Positions 38,214-50,740 of a stretch of 64,000 nt of DNA are shown here, piece by piece. The first letter of the stretch is position 1. Each line of letters begins with the position of its first letter. Both the position numbers and the translations under genes were made by a program. The stretch comes from Hydractinia symbiolongicarpus. Lineage: Eukaryota > Cnidaria > Hydrozoa > Anthoathecata > Hydractiniidae. Under the pieces are notes generated by a model. That model was not told where the DNA came from, did no database searches, and worked only from the letters and a program-made list of their open reading frames with translations. The stretch lies in assembly GCF_029227915.1 (NCBI RefSeq), contig NC_079887.1, positions 1,488,001 through 1,552,000 of the forward strand, written 5' to 3'.

Positions 38214-41200
38214 ATGAGATTGTAGTTTTCAAAAATGTTTTCATATTTGATGAGACGCTTAATGAAAGAGGTTTAATCGCCGGCAAACGAAATCCCGCGA
38301 TTTCCCGTAAATCCCGGGCTTGGCCGTACAGTCGAATGTATACAAAGAAAGTACCTAGGGAGTAAACTCATTTCCCGAACGATTTTTAATTTTTTTTTTC
38401 ACCACTAAAACGCATGAGACTTGTAGTTTTTAAAAATGTTTTCATTTTTGATGAGACGCTGAATAAAAGAAGTTTAATCGCCGGCAAACGAAAACCTGCG
38501 ATTTCCCGTAAATCCCGGACTCGGCCCGTATTGTCAAAAGTATACAAAGAAAGTACCCAGGGAGTAAACTAATTTCCCGAACGATTTTTTAAATTATTTT
38601 TTCACCACTAAAACGCATGAGACTTGTAGTTTTCAAAAATGTTTTCATTTTTGATGAGACGCTGAATAAAAGAAGTTTATTCGCCGGCAAACGAAAACCT
38701 GCGATTTCCCGTAAATCCCGGACTCGGCCCGTATAGTCAAAAGTATACAAAGAAAGAACCCAGGGAGTAAGCTCATTTCCCGAACGATTTTTTAAATTAC
38801 TTTTTCACCACTAAAACGCATGAGACTTGTAGTTTTTAAAAATGTTTTCATTTTTGATGAGACGCTGAATAAAAGAAGTTTAATCGCCGGCAAACGAAAC
38901 CTGCGATTTCCCGTAAATCCTGGACTCGGCCCGTATAGTCAAAAGTATACAAAGAAAGTACCCAGGGAGTAAACTCATTTCCCAAACGATTTTTTAAATT
39001 ATTATTTCACCACTACGGCCCATGAGACTTGTAGTTTTTAAAAATGTTTTTATTTTTGATGAGACGCTTAATGAAAGTGGTTTAATCGCCAGCAAACGAA
39101 AACCCGCGATTTCCCGTAAATCCCGGGCTTGGCCCGTATAGTCGAATGTTTACAAAGAAAGTACCCTGTGAGTAAACTCATTTCCAAAACGATTTTTTAA
39201 ATTATCTTTTCACCACTAAAACGCATGAGACTTGTAGTTTTTAAAAATGTTTTCATTTTTGATGAGACGCTGAAAAAAAGAAGTTAAATCGCCGGCAAAC
39301 GAAAACCCGCCATTTCCCATAAACCCCTGACTCGGCCCGTATAGTCAAAAGTATACAAAGAAATTACCCAGGGAGTTAAACTCATTTCCCGAACGATTTT
39401 TTAAATTATTTTTTCACCACTAAAACGCATGAGACTTGTAGTTTTCAAAAATGTTTTCATTTTTGATGAGACGCAGATTAAAAGAAGTTTATTCGCCGGC
39501 AAACGAAAACCTGCGATTTCCCGTAAATCCCGGACTCGGCCCGTATAGTCAAAAGTATACAAAGAAAGTACCCAGGGAGTAAACTCATTTCCCGAACGAT
39601 TTTTTAAATTACTTTTTCACCACTAAAACGCATGACACTTGTAGTTTTTAAAAATGTTTTCATTTTTGATTAGACGCTGAATAAAAGAAGTTTAATCGCC
39701 GGCAAACGAAACCTGCGATTTCCCGTAAATCCTGGACTCGGCCCGTATAGTCAAAAGTATACAAAGAAAGTACCCAGGGAGTAAACTCATTTCCCAAACG
39801 ATTTTTTAAATTATTATTTCACCACTAAAGCCCATGAGACTTGTAGTTTTTAAAAATGTTTTTATTTTTGATGAGACGCTTAATGAAAGTGGTTTAATCG
39901 CCAGCAAACGAAAACCCGCGATTTCACGTAAATCCCGGGCTTGGCCCGTATAGTCGAATGTTTATAAAGAAAGTACCCAGGGAGTAAACTCATTTCTCGA
40001 ACGATTTTTTCAATTACTTTTTCACCACTAAAACGCATGAGACTTGTAGTTTTTAAAAATGTTTTCATTTTTGATGAGACGCTGAATAAAAAAGTTTAAT
40101 CGCCGGCAAACGAAAACCCGCCATTTCCCATAAACCCCTGACTCGGCCCGTATAGTCAAAAGTATACAAAGAAATTACCCAGGGAGTTAAACTCATTTCC
40201 CGAACGATTTTTTAAATTATTTTTTCACCACTAAAACGCATGAGACTTGTAGTTTTCAAAAATGTTTTCATTTTTGATGAGACGCTGAATAAAAGAAGTT
40301 TATTCGCCAGCAAACGAAGACCTGCGATTTCCCTTTAAATCCCGGACCCGGCCCGTATAGTCAAAAGTATACAAAGAAAGTACCCAGGGAGTAAACTCAT
40401 TTCCCGAACGATTTTTTAAATTACTTTTTCACCACTAAAACGAATGAGACTTGTAGTTTTTAAAAATGTTTTCATTTTTGATGAGACGCTTAATGAAAGT
40501 GGTTTAATCGCCAGCAAACGAAAACCCGCGATCTCCCGTAAATACCGGGCTTGGCCCGTATAGTCGAATGTTTACAAAGAAAGTACCCTGTGAGTAAACT
40601 CATTTCCAAAACGATTTTTAAATTATCTTTTCACCACTAAAACGCATGAGACTTGTAGTTTTTAAAAATGTTTTCATTTTTGATGAGACTCTGAATAAAA
40701 GAAGTTTAATCGCCGGCAAACGAAAACCCGCCATTTCCCGTAAACCCCGGACTCGGCCCGTATAGTCAAAAGTATACAAAGAAAGTACCCAGGGAGTAAA
40801 CTCATTTTCCGAACGATTTTTTAAATTATTTTTTCACCACTACAACGCATGAGACTTGTAGTCTTTAAAAATGTTTTCATTTTTGATGAGACGCTGCATA
40901 AAAGAAGTTCATTCGCACTCAAACAAAAATCCGCGATTTCCCGTAAATCCCGGACTCGGCCCGTATAGTCCAAAGTATACAAAGAAAGTACCCAGGGAGT
41001 AAACTCATTTTCCGAACGATTTTTTAAATTATTTTTTCACCACTAAAACGCATGAGACTTGTAGTTTCCAAAAATGTTTTCATATTTGATGAGAAGCTTA
41101 ATGAAAGAGGTTTAATCGCCGGCAAACGAAATCCTGCGATTTCCCGTAAATCCCGGGCTTGGCCCGTATATTTGAAAGTATACAAAGAAAGTACCTAGGG

Positions 41201-42247
41201 AGTAAACTCATTTCCCGAACGATTTTTTAATTTTTTTTTGCACCACTAAAACGCATGAGACTTGTAGTTTTTAAAAATATTTTCATTTTTGATGAGACGC
41301 TGAATAAAAGAAGTTTAATCGATGGCAAACGAAAACCTGCGATTTCCCGTAAATCCCGGACTCGGCCCGTATAGTAAAGAAAGTACCCGGGATGTAAACT
41401 CATTTCCCGAACGATTTTTTAAAATATTTTTTCAACACTAAAACGCATGAGACTTGTAGTTTTCAAAAATGTTTTCATTTTTGATGAGACGCTGAATAAA
41501 AGAAGTTTAATCGCCGGCAAACGAAAACCTGCGATTTCCCGTAAATCCCGGACTCGGCCCGTATAGTAAAGAAAGTACCCGGGATGTAAACTCATTTCCC
41601 GAACGATTTTTTAAATTATTATTTCACCACTAAAACCCATGAGACTTATAGTTTTTAAAAATGTTTTCATTTTTGATGAGACGCTGAAAAAAAGAAGTTA
41701 AATCGACGGCAAACGAAATCCCGCCATTTCCCGTAAACCCATGACTCGGCCCGTATAGTCAAAAGTATACAAAGAAATTACCCAGGGAGTAAACTCATTT
41801 TCCGAACGATTTTTTAAATTATTTATTCACCACTACAACGCATGAGACTGGTAGTTTTTAAAAATGTTTTCATTTTTGATGAGACGCTGAATAAAAGAAG
41901 TTTAATCGCCGGCAAACGAAAACCCGCCATTTCCCGTAAACCCCGGACTCGGCCCGTATAGTCAAAAGTATACAAAGAAAGTACCCAGGGAGTAAACTCA
42001 TTTTCCGAACGATTTTTTAAATTATTTTTTCACCACTACAACGCATGAGACTTGTAGTTTTCAAAAATGTTTTCATTTTTGATGAGACGCTGAATAAAAG
42101 AAGTTTATTCGCACTCAAACGAAAATGCGCGATTTCCCGTAAATCCCGGACTCGGCCCGTATAGTCCAAAGTATACAAAGAAAGTACCCAGGGAGTAAAC
42201 TCATTTTCCGAACGATTTTTTAAATTATTTTTTCACCACTAAAACGC
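38214..42247 (+). repeat. First copy of the long block duplicated 7681 bp downstream
   Basis: The block starts with B A A G F D A G F D A F A E B C C D A E. It shares with 45894 onward rare markers such as CACTACGGCCCATG (39011 and 46692), ACGCAGATTAAAAG, GATTAGACGC, CCCTTTAAATCCCGG, CGAATGAGAC, CAAACAAAAATCCG and GACTGGTAG. Homology continues past 42247 to about 43155. Confidence 0.88.
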
Positions 42248-45200
42248 ATGAGACTTGTAGTTTTTAAAAATGTTTTCATATTTGATGAGATGTTTAATGA
42301 AAGAGGTTTAATCGCCGGCAAACGAAATCGCGCGATTTCCCGTAAATCCCGGGCTTGGCCCGTATAGTCGAATGTATACAAAGAAAGTACCTAGGGGGTA
42401 AACTCATTTCCCGAACGACTTTTTAATTTTTTTTTTTCACCACTAAAACGCATGAGACTTGTAGTTTTTAAAAATGTTTTCATTTTTGATGAGACGCTGA
42501 ATAAAAGAAGTTTAATCGCCGGCAAACGAAAACCTGCGATTTCCCGTAAATCCCGGACTCGGCCCGTATTGTCAAAAGTATACAAAGAAAGTACCCAGGG
42601 AGTAAACTCATTTCCCGAACGATTTTTTAAATTATTTTTTCACCACTAAAACGCATGAGACTTGTAGTTTTCAAAAATGTTTTCATTTTTGATGAGACGC
42701 TGAATAAAAGAAGTTTAATCGCCGGCAAACGAAAACCTGCGATTTCCCGTAAATCCCGGACTCGGCCCGTATAGTCAAAAGTATACAAAGAAAGTACCCA
42801 GGGAGTAAACTCATTTCCCGAACGATTTTTTAAATTACTTTTTCACCACTAAAACGCATGAGACTTGTAATTTTTAAAAATGTTTTCATTTTTGATGAGA
42901 CGCTAAATAAAAGAAGTTTAATCGCCAGCAAACGAAACCTGCGATTTCCCGTAAATCCTGGACTCGGCCCGTATAGTCAAAAGTATACAAAGAAAGTACC
43001 CAGGGAGTAAACTCATTTCCCAAACGATTTTTTAAATTATTATTTCACCACTAAAGCCCATGAGACTTGTAGTTTTTAAAAATGTTTTCATTTTTGATGA
43101 GACGCTTAATGAAAGTGGTTTAATCGCCAGCAAACGAAAACCCGCGATTTCCCGTAAATCCCGGACTCAGCCCGTATAGTCCAAAGTATACAAAGAAAGT
43201 ACCCAGGGAGTAAACTCATTTTCCGAACGATTTTTTAAATTATTTTTTCACCACTAAAACGCATGAGATTGTAGTTTTCAAAAATGTTTTCATATTTGAT
43301 GAGACGCTTAATGAAAGAGGTTTAATCGCCGGCAAACGAAATCCCGCGATTTCCCGTAAATCCCGGGCTTGGCCGTACAGTCGAATGTATACAAAGAAAG
43401 TACCTAGGGAGTAAACTCATTTCCCGAACGATTTTTAATTTTTTTTTTCACCACTAAAACGCATGAGACTTGTAGTTTTTAAAAATGTTTTCATTTTTGA
43501 TGAGACGCTGAATAAAAGAAGTTTAATCGCCGGCAAACGAAAACCTGCGATTTCCCGTAAATCCCGGACTCGGCCCGTATTGTCAAAAGTATACAAAGAA
43601 AGTACCCAGGGAGTAAACTCATTTCCCGAACGATTTTTTAAATTATTTTTTCACCACTAAAACGCATGAGACTTGTAGTTTTCAAAAATGTTTTCATTTT
43701 TGATGAGACGCTGAATAAAAGAAGCTTATTCGCCGGCAAACGAAAACCTGCGATTTCCCGTAAATCCCGGACTCGGCCCGTATAGTCAAAAGTATACAAA
43801 GAAAGTACCCAGGGAGTAAGCTCATTTCCCGAACGATTTTTTAAATTACTTTTTCACCACTAAAACGCATGAGACTTGTAGTTTTTAAAAATGTTTTCAT
43901 TTTTGATGAGACGCTGAATAAAAGAAGTTTAATCGCCGGCAAACGAAACCTGCGATTTCCCGTAAATCCTGGACTCGGCCCGTATAGTCAAAAGTATACA
44001 AAGAAAGTACCCAGGGAGTAAACTCATTTCCCAAACGATTTTTTAAATTACTTTTTCACCACTAAAACGCATGAGACTTGTAGTTTTTAAAAATGTTTTC
44101 ATATTTGATGAGATGTTTAATGAAAGAGGTTTAATCGCCGGCAAACGAAATCGCGCGATTTCCCGTAAATCCCGGGCTTGGCCCGTATAGTCGAATGTAT
44201 ACAAAGAAAGTACCTAGGGGGTAAACTCATTTCCCGAACGACTTTTTAATTTTTTTTTTTCACCACTAAAACGCATGAGACTTGTAGTTTTTAAAAATGT
44301 TTTCATTTTTGATGAGACGCTGAATAAAAGAAGTTTAATCGCCGGCAAACGAAAACCTGCGATTTCCCGTAAATCCCGGACTCGGCCCGTATTGTCAAAA
44401 GTATACAAAGAAAGTACCCAGGGAGTAAACTCATTTCCCGAACGATTTTTTAAATTATTTTTTCACCACTAAAACGCATGAGACTTGTAGTTTTCAAAAA
44501 TGTTTTCATTTTTGATGAGACGCTGAATAAAAGAAGTTTAATCGCCGGCAAACGAAAACCTGCGATTTCCCGTAAATCCCGGACTCGGCCCGTATAGTCA
44601 AAAGTATACAAAGAAAGTACCCAGGGAGTAAACTCATTTCCCGAACGATTTTTTAAATTACTTTTTCACCACTAAAACGCATGAGACTTGTAATTTTTAA
44701 AAATGTTTTCATTTTTGATGAGACGCTAAATAAAAGAAGTTTAATCGCCAGCAAACGAAACCTGCGATTTCCCGTAAATCCTGGACTCGGCCCGTATAGT
44801 CAAAAGTATACAAAGAAAGTACCCAGGGAGTAAACTCATTTCCCAAACGATTTTTTAAATTATTATTTCACCACTAAAGCCCATGAGACTTGTAGTTTTT
44901 AAAAATGTTTTCATTTTTGATGAGACGCTTAATGAAAGTGGTTTAATCGCCAGCAAACGAAAACCCGCGATTTCCCGTAAATCCCGGACTCAGCCCGTAT
45001 AGTCCAAAGTATACAAAGAAAGTACCCAGGGAGTAAACTCATTTTCCGAACGATTTTTTAAATTATTTTTTCACCACTAAAACGCATGAGATTGTAGTTT
45101 TCAAAAATGTTTTCATATTTGATGAGACGCTTAATGAAAGAGGTTTAATCGCCGGCAAACGAAATCCCGCGATTTCCCGTAAATCCCGGGCTTGGCCGTA

Positions 45201-45893
45201 CAGTCGAATGTATACAAAGAAAGTACCTAGGGAGTAAACTCATTTCCCGAACGATTTTTAATTTTTTTTTTCACCACTAAAACGCATGAGACTTGTAGTT
45301 TTTAAAAATGTTTTCATTTTTGATGAGACGCTGAATAAAAGAAGTTTAATCGCCGGCAAACGAAAACCTGCGATTTCCCGTAAATCCCGGACTCGGCCCG
45401 TATTGTCAAAAGTATACAAAGAAAGTACCCAGGGAGTAAACTCATTTCCCGAACGATTTTTTAAATTATTTTTTCACCACTAAAACGCATGAGACTTGTA
45501 GTTTTCAAAAATGTTTTCATTTTTGATGAGACGCTGAATAAAAGAAGCTTATTCGCCGGCAAACGAAAACCTGCGATTTCCCGTAAATCCCGGACTCGGC
45601 CCGTATAGTCAAAAGTATACAAAGAAAGTACCCAGGGAGTAAGCTCATTTCCCGAACGATTTTTTAAATTACTTTTTCACCACTAAAACGCATGAGACTT
45701 GTAGTTTTTAAAAATGTTTTCATTTTTGATGAGACGCTGAATAAAAGAAGTTTAATCGCCGGCAAACGAAACCTGCGATTTCCCGTAAATCCTGGACTCG
45801 GCCCGTATAGTCAAAAGTATACAAAGAAAGTACCCAGGGAGTAAACTCATTTCCCAAACGATTTTTTAAATTACTTTTTCACCACTAAAACGC
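42248..45893 (+). repeat. 9-mer HOR, 1823 bp x 2, near-identical
   Basis: The order B A A G F/E B A A G occurs at 42248-44070 and 44071-45893. Private markers are retained in both copies: GAGATGTTTAATG, AAATCGCGCG, TACCTAGGGGG, CGAACGACTTTTTAA with a run of 11 T, GTAATTTTTAAAAATG, GCTAAATAAAAG and GAAGCTTATTCG. The last four monomers of the unit recur a third time from 45894. I noticed no substitutions between the two copies inside the unit, so this looks like one of the youngest events in the window. Confidence 0.93.
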
Positions 45894-48800
45894 ATGAGAC
45901 TTGTAGTTTTCAAAAATGTTTTCATATTTGATGAGACGCTTAATGAAAGAGGTTTAATCGCCGGCAAACGAAATCCCGCGATTTCCCGTAAATCCCGGGC
46001 TTGGCCGTACAGTCGAATGTATACAAAGAAAGTACCTAGGGAGTAAACTCATTTCCCGAACGATTTTTAATTTTTTTTTTCACCACTAAAACGCATGAGA
46101 CTTGTAGTTTTTAAAAATGTTTTCATTTTTGATGAGACGCTGAATAAAAGAAGTTTAATCGCCGGCAAACGAAAACCTGCGATTTCCCGTAAATCCCGGA
46201 CTCGGCCCGTATTGTCAAAAGTATACAAAGAAAGTACCCAGGGAGTAAACTCATTTCCCGAACGATTTTTTAAATTATTTTTTCACCACTAAAACGCATG
46301 AGACTTGTAGTTTTCAAAAATGTTTTCATTTTTGATGAGACGCTGAATAAAAGAAGCTTATTCGCCGGCAAACGAAAACCTGCGATTTCCCGTAAATCCC
46401 GGACTCGGCCCGTATAGTCAAAAGTATACAAAGAAAGTACCCAGGGAGTAAGCTCATTTCCCGAACGATTTTTTAAATTACTTTTTCACCACTAAAACGC
46501 ATGAGACTTGTAGTTTTTAAAAATGTTTTCATTTTTGATGAGACGCTGAATAAAAGAAGTTTAATCGCCGGCAAACGAAACCTGCGATTTCCCGTAAATC
46601 CTGGACTCGGCCCGTATAGTCAAAAGTATACAAAGAAAGTACCCAGGGAGTAAACTCATTTCCCAAACGATTTTTTAAATTATTATTTCACCACTACGGC
46701 CCATGAGACTTGTAGTTTTTAAAAATGTTTTTATTTTTGATGAGACGCTTAATGAAAGTGGTTTAATCGCCAGCAAACGAAAACCCGCGATTTCCCGTAA
46801 ATCCCGGGCTTGGCCCGTATAGTCGAATGTTTACAAAGAAAGTACCCTGTGAGTAAACTCATTTCCAAAACGATTTTTTAAATTATCTTTTCACCACTAA
46901 AACGCATGAGACTTGTAGTTTTTAAAAATGTTTTCATTTTTGATGAGACGCTGAAAAAAAGAAGTTAAATCGCCGGCAAACGAAAACCCGCCATTTCCCA
47001 TAAACCCCTGACTCGGCCCGTATAGTCAAAAGTATACAAAGAAATTACCCAGGGAGTTAAACTCATTTCCCGAACGATTTTTTAAATTATTTTTTCACCA
47101 CTAAAACGCATGAGACTTGTAGTTTTCAAAAATGTTTTCATTTTTGATGAGACGCAGATTAAAAGAAGTTTATTCGCCGGCAAACGAAAACCTGCGATTT
47201 CCCGTAAATCCCGGACTCGGCCCGTATAGTCAAAAGTATACAAAGAAAGTACCCAGGGAGTAAACTCATTTCCCGAACGATTTTTTAAATTACTTTTTCA
47301 CCACTAAAACGCATGAGACTTGTAGTTTTTAAAAATGTTTTCATTTTTGATTAGACGCTGAATAAAAGAAGTTTAATCGCCGGCAAACGAAACCTGCGAT
47401 TTCCCGTAAATCCTGGACTCGGCCCGTATAGTCAAAAGTATACAAAGAAAGTACCCAGGGAGTAAACTCATTTCCCAAACGATTTTTTAAATTATTATTT
47501 CACCACTAAAGCCCATGAGACTTGTAGTTTTTAAAAATGTTTTTATTTTTGATGAGACGCTTAATGAAAGTGGTTTAATCGCCAGCAAACGAAAACCCGC
47601 GATTTCACGTAAACCCCTGACTCGGCCCGTATAGTCAAAAGTATACAAAGAAATTACCCAGGGAGTTAAACTCATTTCCCGAACGATTTTTTAAATTATT
47701 TTTTCACCACTAAAACGCATGAGACTTGTAGTTTTCAAAAATGTTTTCATTTTTGATGAGACGCTGAATAAAAGAAGTTTATTCGCCAGCAAACGAAGAC
47801 CTGCGATTTCCCTTTAAATCCCGGACCCGGCCCGTATAGTCAAAAGTATACAAAGAAAGTACCCAGGGAGTAAACTCATTTCCCGAACGATTTTTTAAAT
47901 TACTTTTTCACCACTAAAACGAATGAGACTTGTAGTTTTTAAAAATGTTTTCATTTTTGATGAGACGCTGAATAAAAAAAGTTTAATCGCCGGGAAACGA
48001 AACCTGCGATTTCCCGTAAATCCTGGACTCGGCCCGTATAGTCAAAAGTATACAAAGAAAGTACCCAGGGAGTAAACTCATTTCCCAAACGATTTTTTAA
48101 ATTATTATTTCACCACTAAAGCCCATGAGACTTGTAGTTTTTAAAAATGTTTTCATTTTTGATGAGACGCTTAATGAAAGTGGTTTAATCGCCACCAAAC
48201 GAAAACCCGCGATCTCCCGTAAATACCGGGCTTGGCCCGTATAGTCGAATGTTTACAAAGAAAGTACCCTGTGAGTAAACTCATTTCCAAAACGATTTTT
48301 AAATTATCTTTTCACCACTAAAACGCATGAGACTTGTAGTTTTTAAAAATGTTTTCATTTTTGATGAGACGCTGAATAAAAGAAGTTTAATCGCCGGCAA
48401 ACGAAAACCCGCCATTTCCCGTAAACCCCGGACTCGGCCCGTATAGTCAAAAGTATACAAAGAAAGTACCCAGGGAGTAAACTCATTTTCCGAACGATTT
48501 TTTAAATTATTTTTTCACCACTACAACGCATGAGACTTGTAGTCTTTAAAAATGTTTTCATTTTTGATGAGACGCTGCATAAAAGAAGTTCATTCGCACT
48601 CAAACAAAAATCCGCGATTTCCCGTAAATCCCGGACTCGGCCCGTATAATCCAAAGTATACAAAGAAAGTACCCAGGGAGTAAACTCATTTTCCGAACGA
48701 TTTTTTAAATTATTTTTTCACCACTAAAACGCATGAGACTTGTAGTTTTCAAAAATGTTTTCATATTTGATGAGACGCTTAATGAAAGAGGTTTAATCGC

Positions 48801-50740
48801 CGGCAAACGAAATCCTGCGATTTCCCGTAAATCCCGGGCTTGGCCCGTATATTTGAATGTATACAAAGAAAGTACCTAGGGAGTAAACTCATTTCCCGAA
48901 CGATTTTTTAATTTTTTTTTGCACCACTAAAACGCATGAGACTTGTAGTTTTTAAAAATGTTTTCATTTTTGATGAGACGCTGAATAAAAGAAGTTTAAT
49001 CGCCGGCAAACGAAAACCTGCGATTTCCCGTAAATCCCGGACTCGGCCCGTATAGTAAAGAAAGTACCCGGGATGTAAACTCATTTCCCGAACGATTTTT
49101 TAAAATATTTTTTCAACACTAAAACGCATGAGACTTGTAGTTTTCAAAAATGTTTTCATTTTTGATGAGACGCTGAATAAAAGAAGTTTAATCGCCGGCA
49201 AACGAAAACCTGCGATTTCCCGTAAATCCCGGACTCGGCCCGTATAGTAAAGAAAGTACCCGGGATGTAAACTCATTTCCCGAACGATTTTTTAAATTAT
49301 TATTTCACCACTAAAACCCATGAGACTTATAGTTTTTAAAAATGTTTTCATTTTTGATGAGACGCTGAAAAAAAGAAGTTAAATCGCCGGCAAACGAAAT
49401 CCCGCCATTTCCCGTAAACCCATGACTCGGCCCGTATAGTCAAAAGTATACAAAGAAATTACCCAGGGAGTAAACTCATTTTCCGAACGATTTTTTAAAT
49501 TATTTATTCACCACTACAACGCATGAGACTGGTAGTTTTTAAAAATGTTTTCATTTTTGATGAGACGCTGAATAAAAGAAGTTTAATCGCCGGCAAACGA
49601 AAACCCGCCATTTCCCGTAAACCCCGGACTCGGCCCGTATAGTCAAAAGTATACAAAGAAAGTACCCAGGGAGTAAACCCATTTTCCGAACGATTTTTTA
49701 AATTATTTTTTCACCACTACAACGCATGAGACTTGTAGTTTTCAAAAATGTTTTCATTTTTGATGAGACGCTGAATAAAAGAAGTTTATTCGCACTCAAA
49801 CGAAAATGCGCGATTTCCCGTAAATCCCGGACTCGGCCCGTATAGTCCAAAGTATACAAAGAAAGTACCCAGGGAGTAAACTCATTTTCCGAACGATTTT
49901 TTAAATTATTTTTTCACCACTAAAACGCATGAGACTTGTAGTTTTTAAAAATGTTTTCATATTTGATGAGACGTTTAATGAAAGAGGTTTAATCGCCGGC
50001 AAACGAAATCGCGCGATTTCCCGTAAATCCCGGGCTTGGCCCGTATAGTCGAATGTATACAAAGAAAGTACCTAGGGGGTAAACTCATTTCCCGAACGAT
50101 TTTTTAATTTTTTTTTTTCACTACTAAAACGCATGAGACTTGTAGTTTTTAAAAATGTTTTCATTTTTGATGAGACGCTGAATAAAAGAAGTTTAATCGC
50201 CGGCAAACGAAAACCTGCGATTTCCCGTAAATCCCGGACTCGGCCCGTATTGTCAAAAGTATACAAAGAAAGTACCCAGGGAGTAAACTCATTTCCCGAA
50301 CGATTTTTTAAATTATTTTTTCACCACCAAAACGCATGAGACTTGTAGTTTTCAAAAATGTTTTCATTTTTGATGAGACGCTGAATAAAAGAAGTTTAAT
50401 CGCCGGCAAACGAAAACCTGCGATTTCCCGTAAATCCCGGACTCGGCCCGTATAGTCAAAAGTATACAAAGAAAGTACCCAGGGAGTAAACTCATTTCCC
50501 GAACGATTTTTTAAATTACTTTTTCACCACTAAAACGCATGAGACTTGTAATTTTTAAAAATGTTTTCATTTTTGATGAGACGCTAAATAAAAGAAGTTT
50601 AATCGCCAGCAAACGAAACCTGCGATTTCCCGTAAATCCTGGACTCGGCCCGTATAGTCAAAAGTATACAAAGAAAGTACCCAGGGAGTAAACTCATTTC
50701 CCAAACGATTTTTTAAATTATTATTTCACCACTAAAGCCC
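45894..50740 (+). repeat. Second copy of the 7681-bp-displaced block
   Basis: It matches about 38221-43155 at a displacement of 7681 bp, changing to 7479 bp between about 47.6 and 47.9 kb and then back to 7681 bp. One monomer is missing through an F/D chimera at 47515-47718. One G monomer at about 47.9-48.1 kb is present here but absent from the first copy. Confidence 0.88.
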
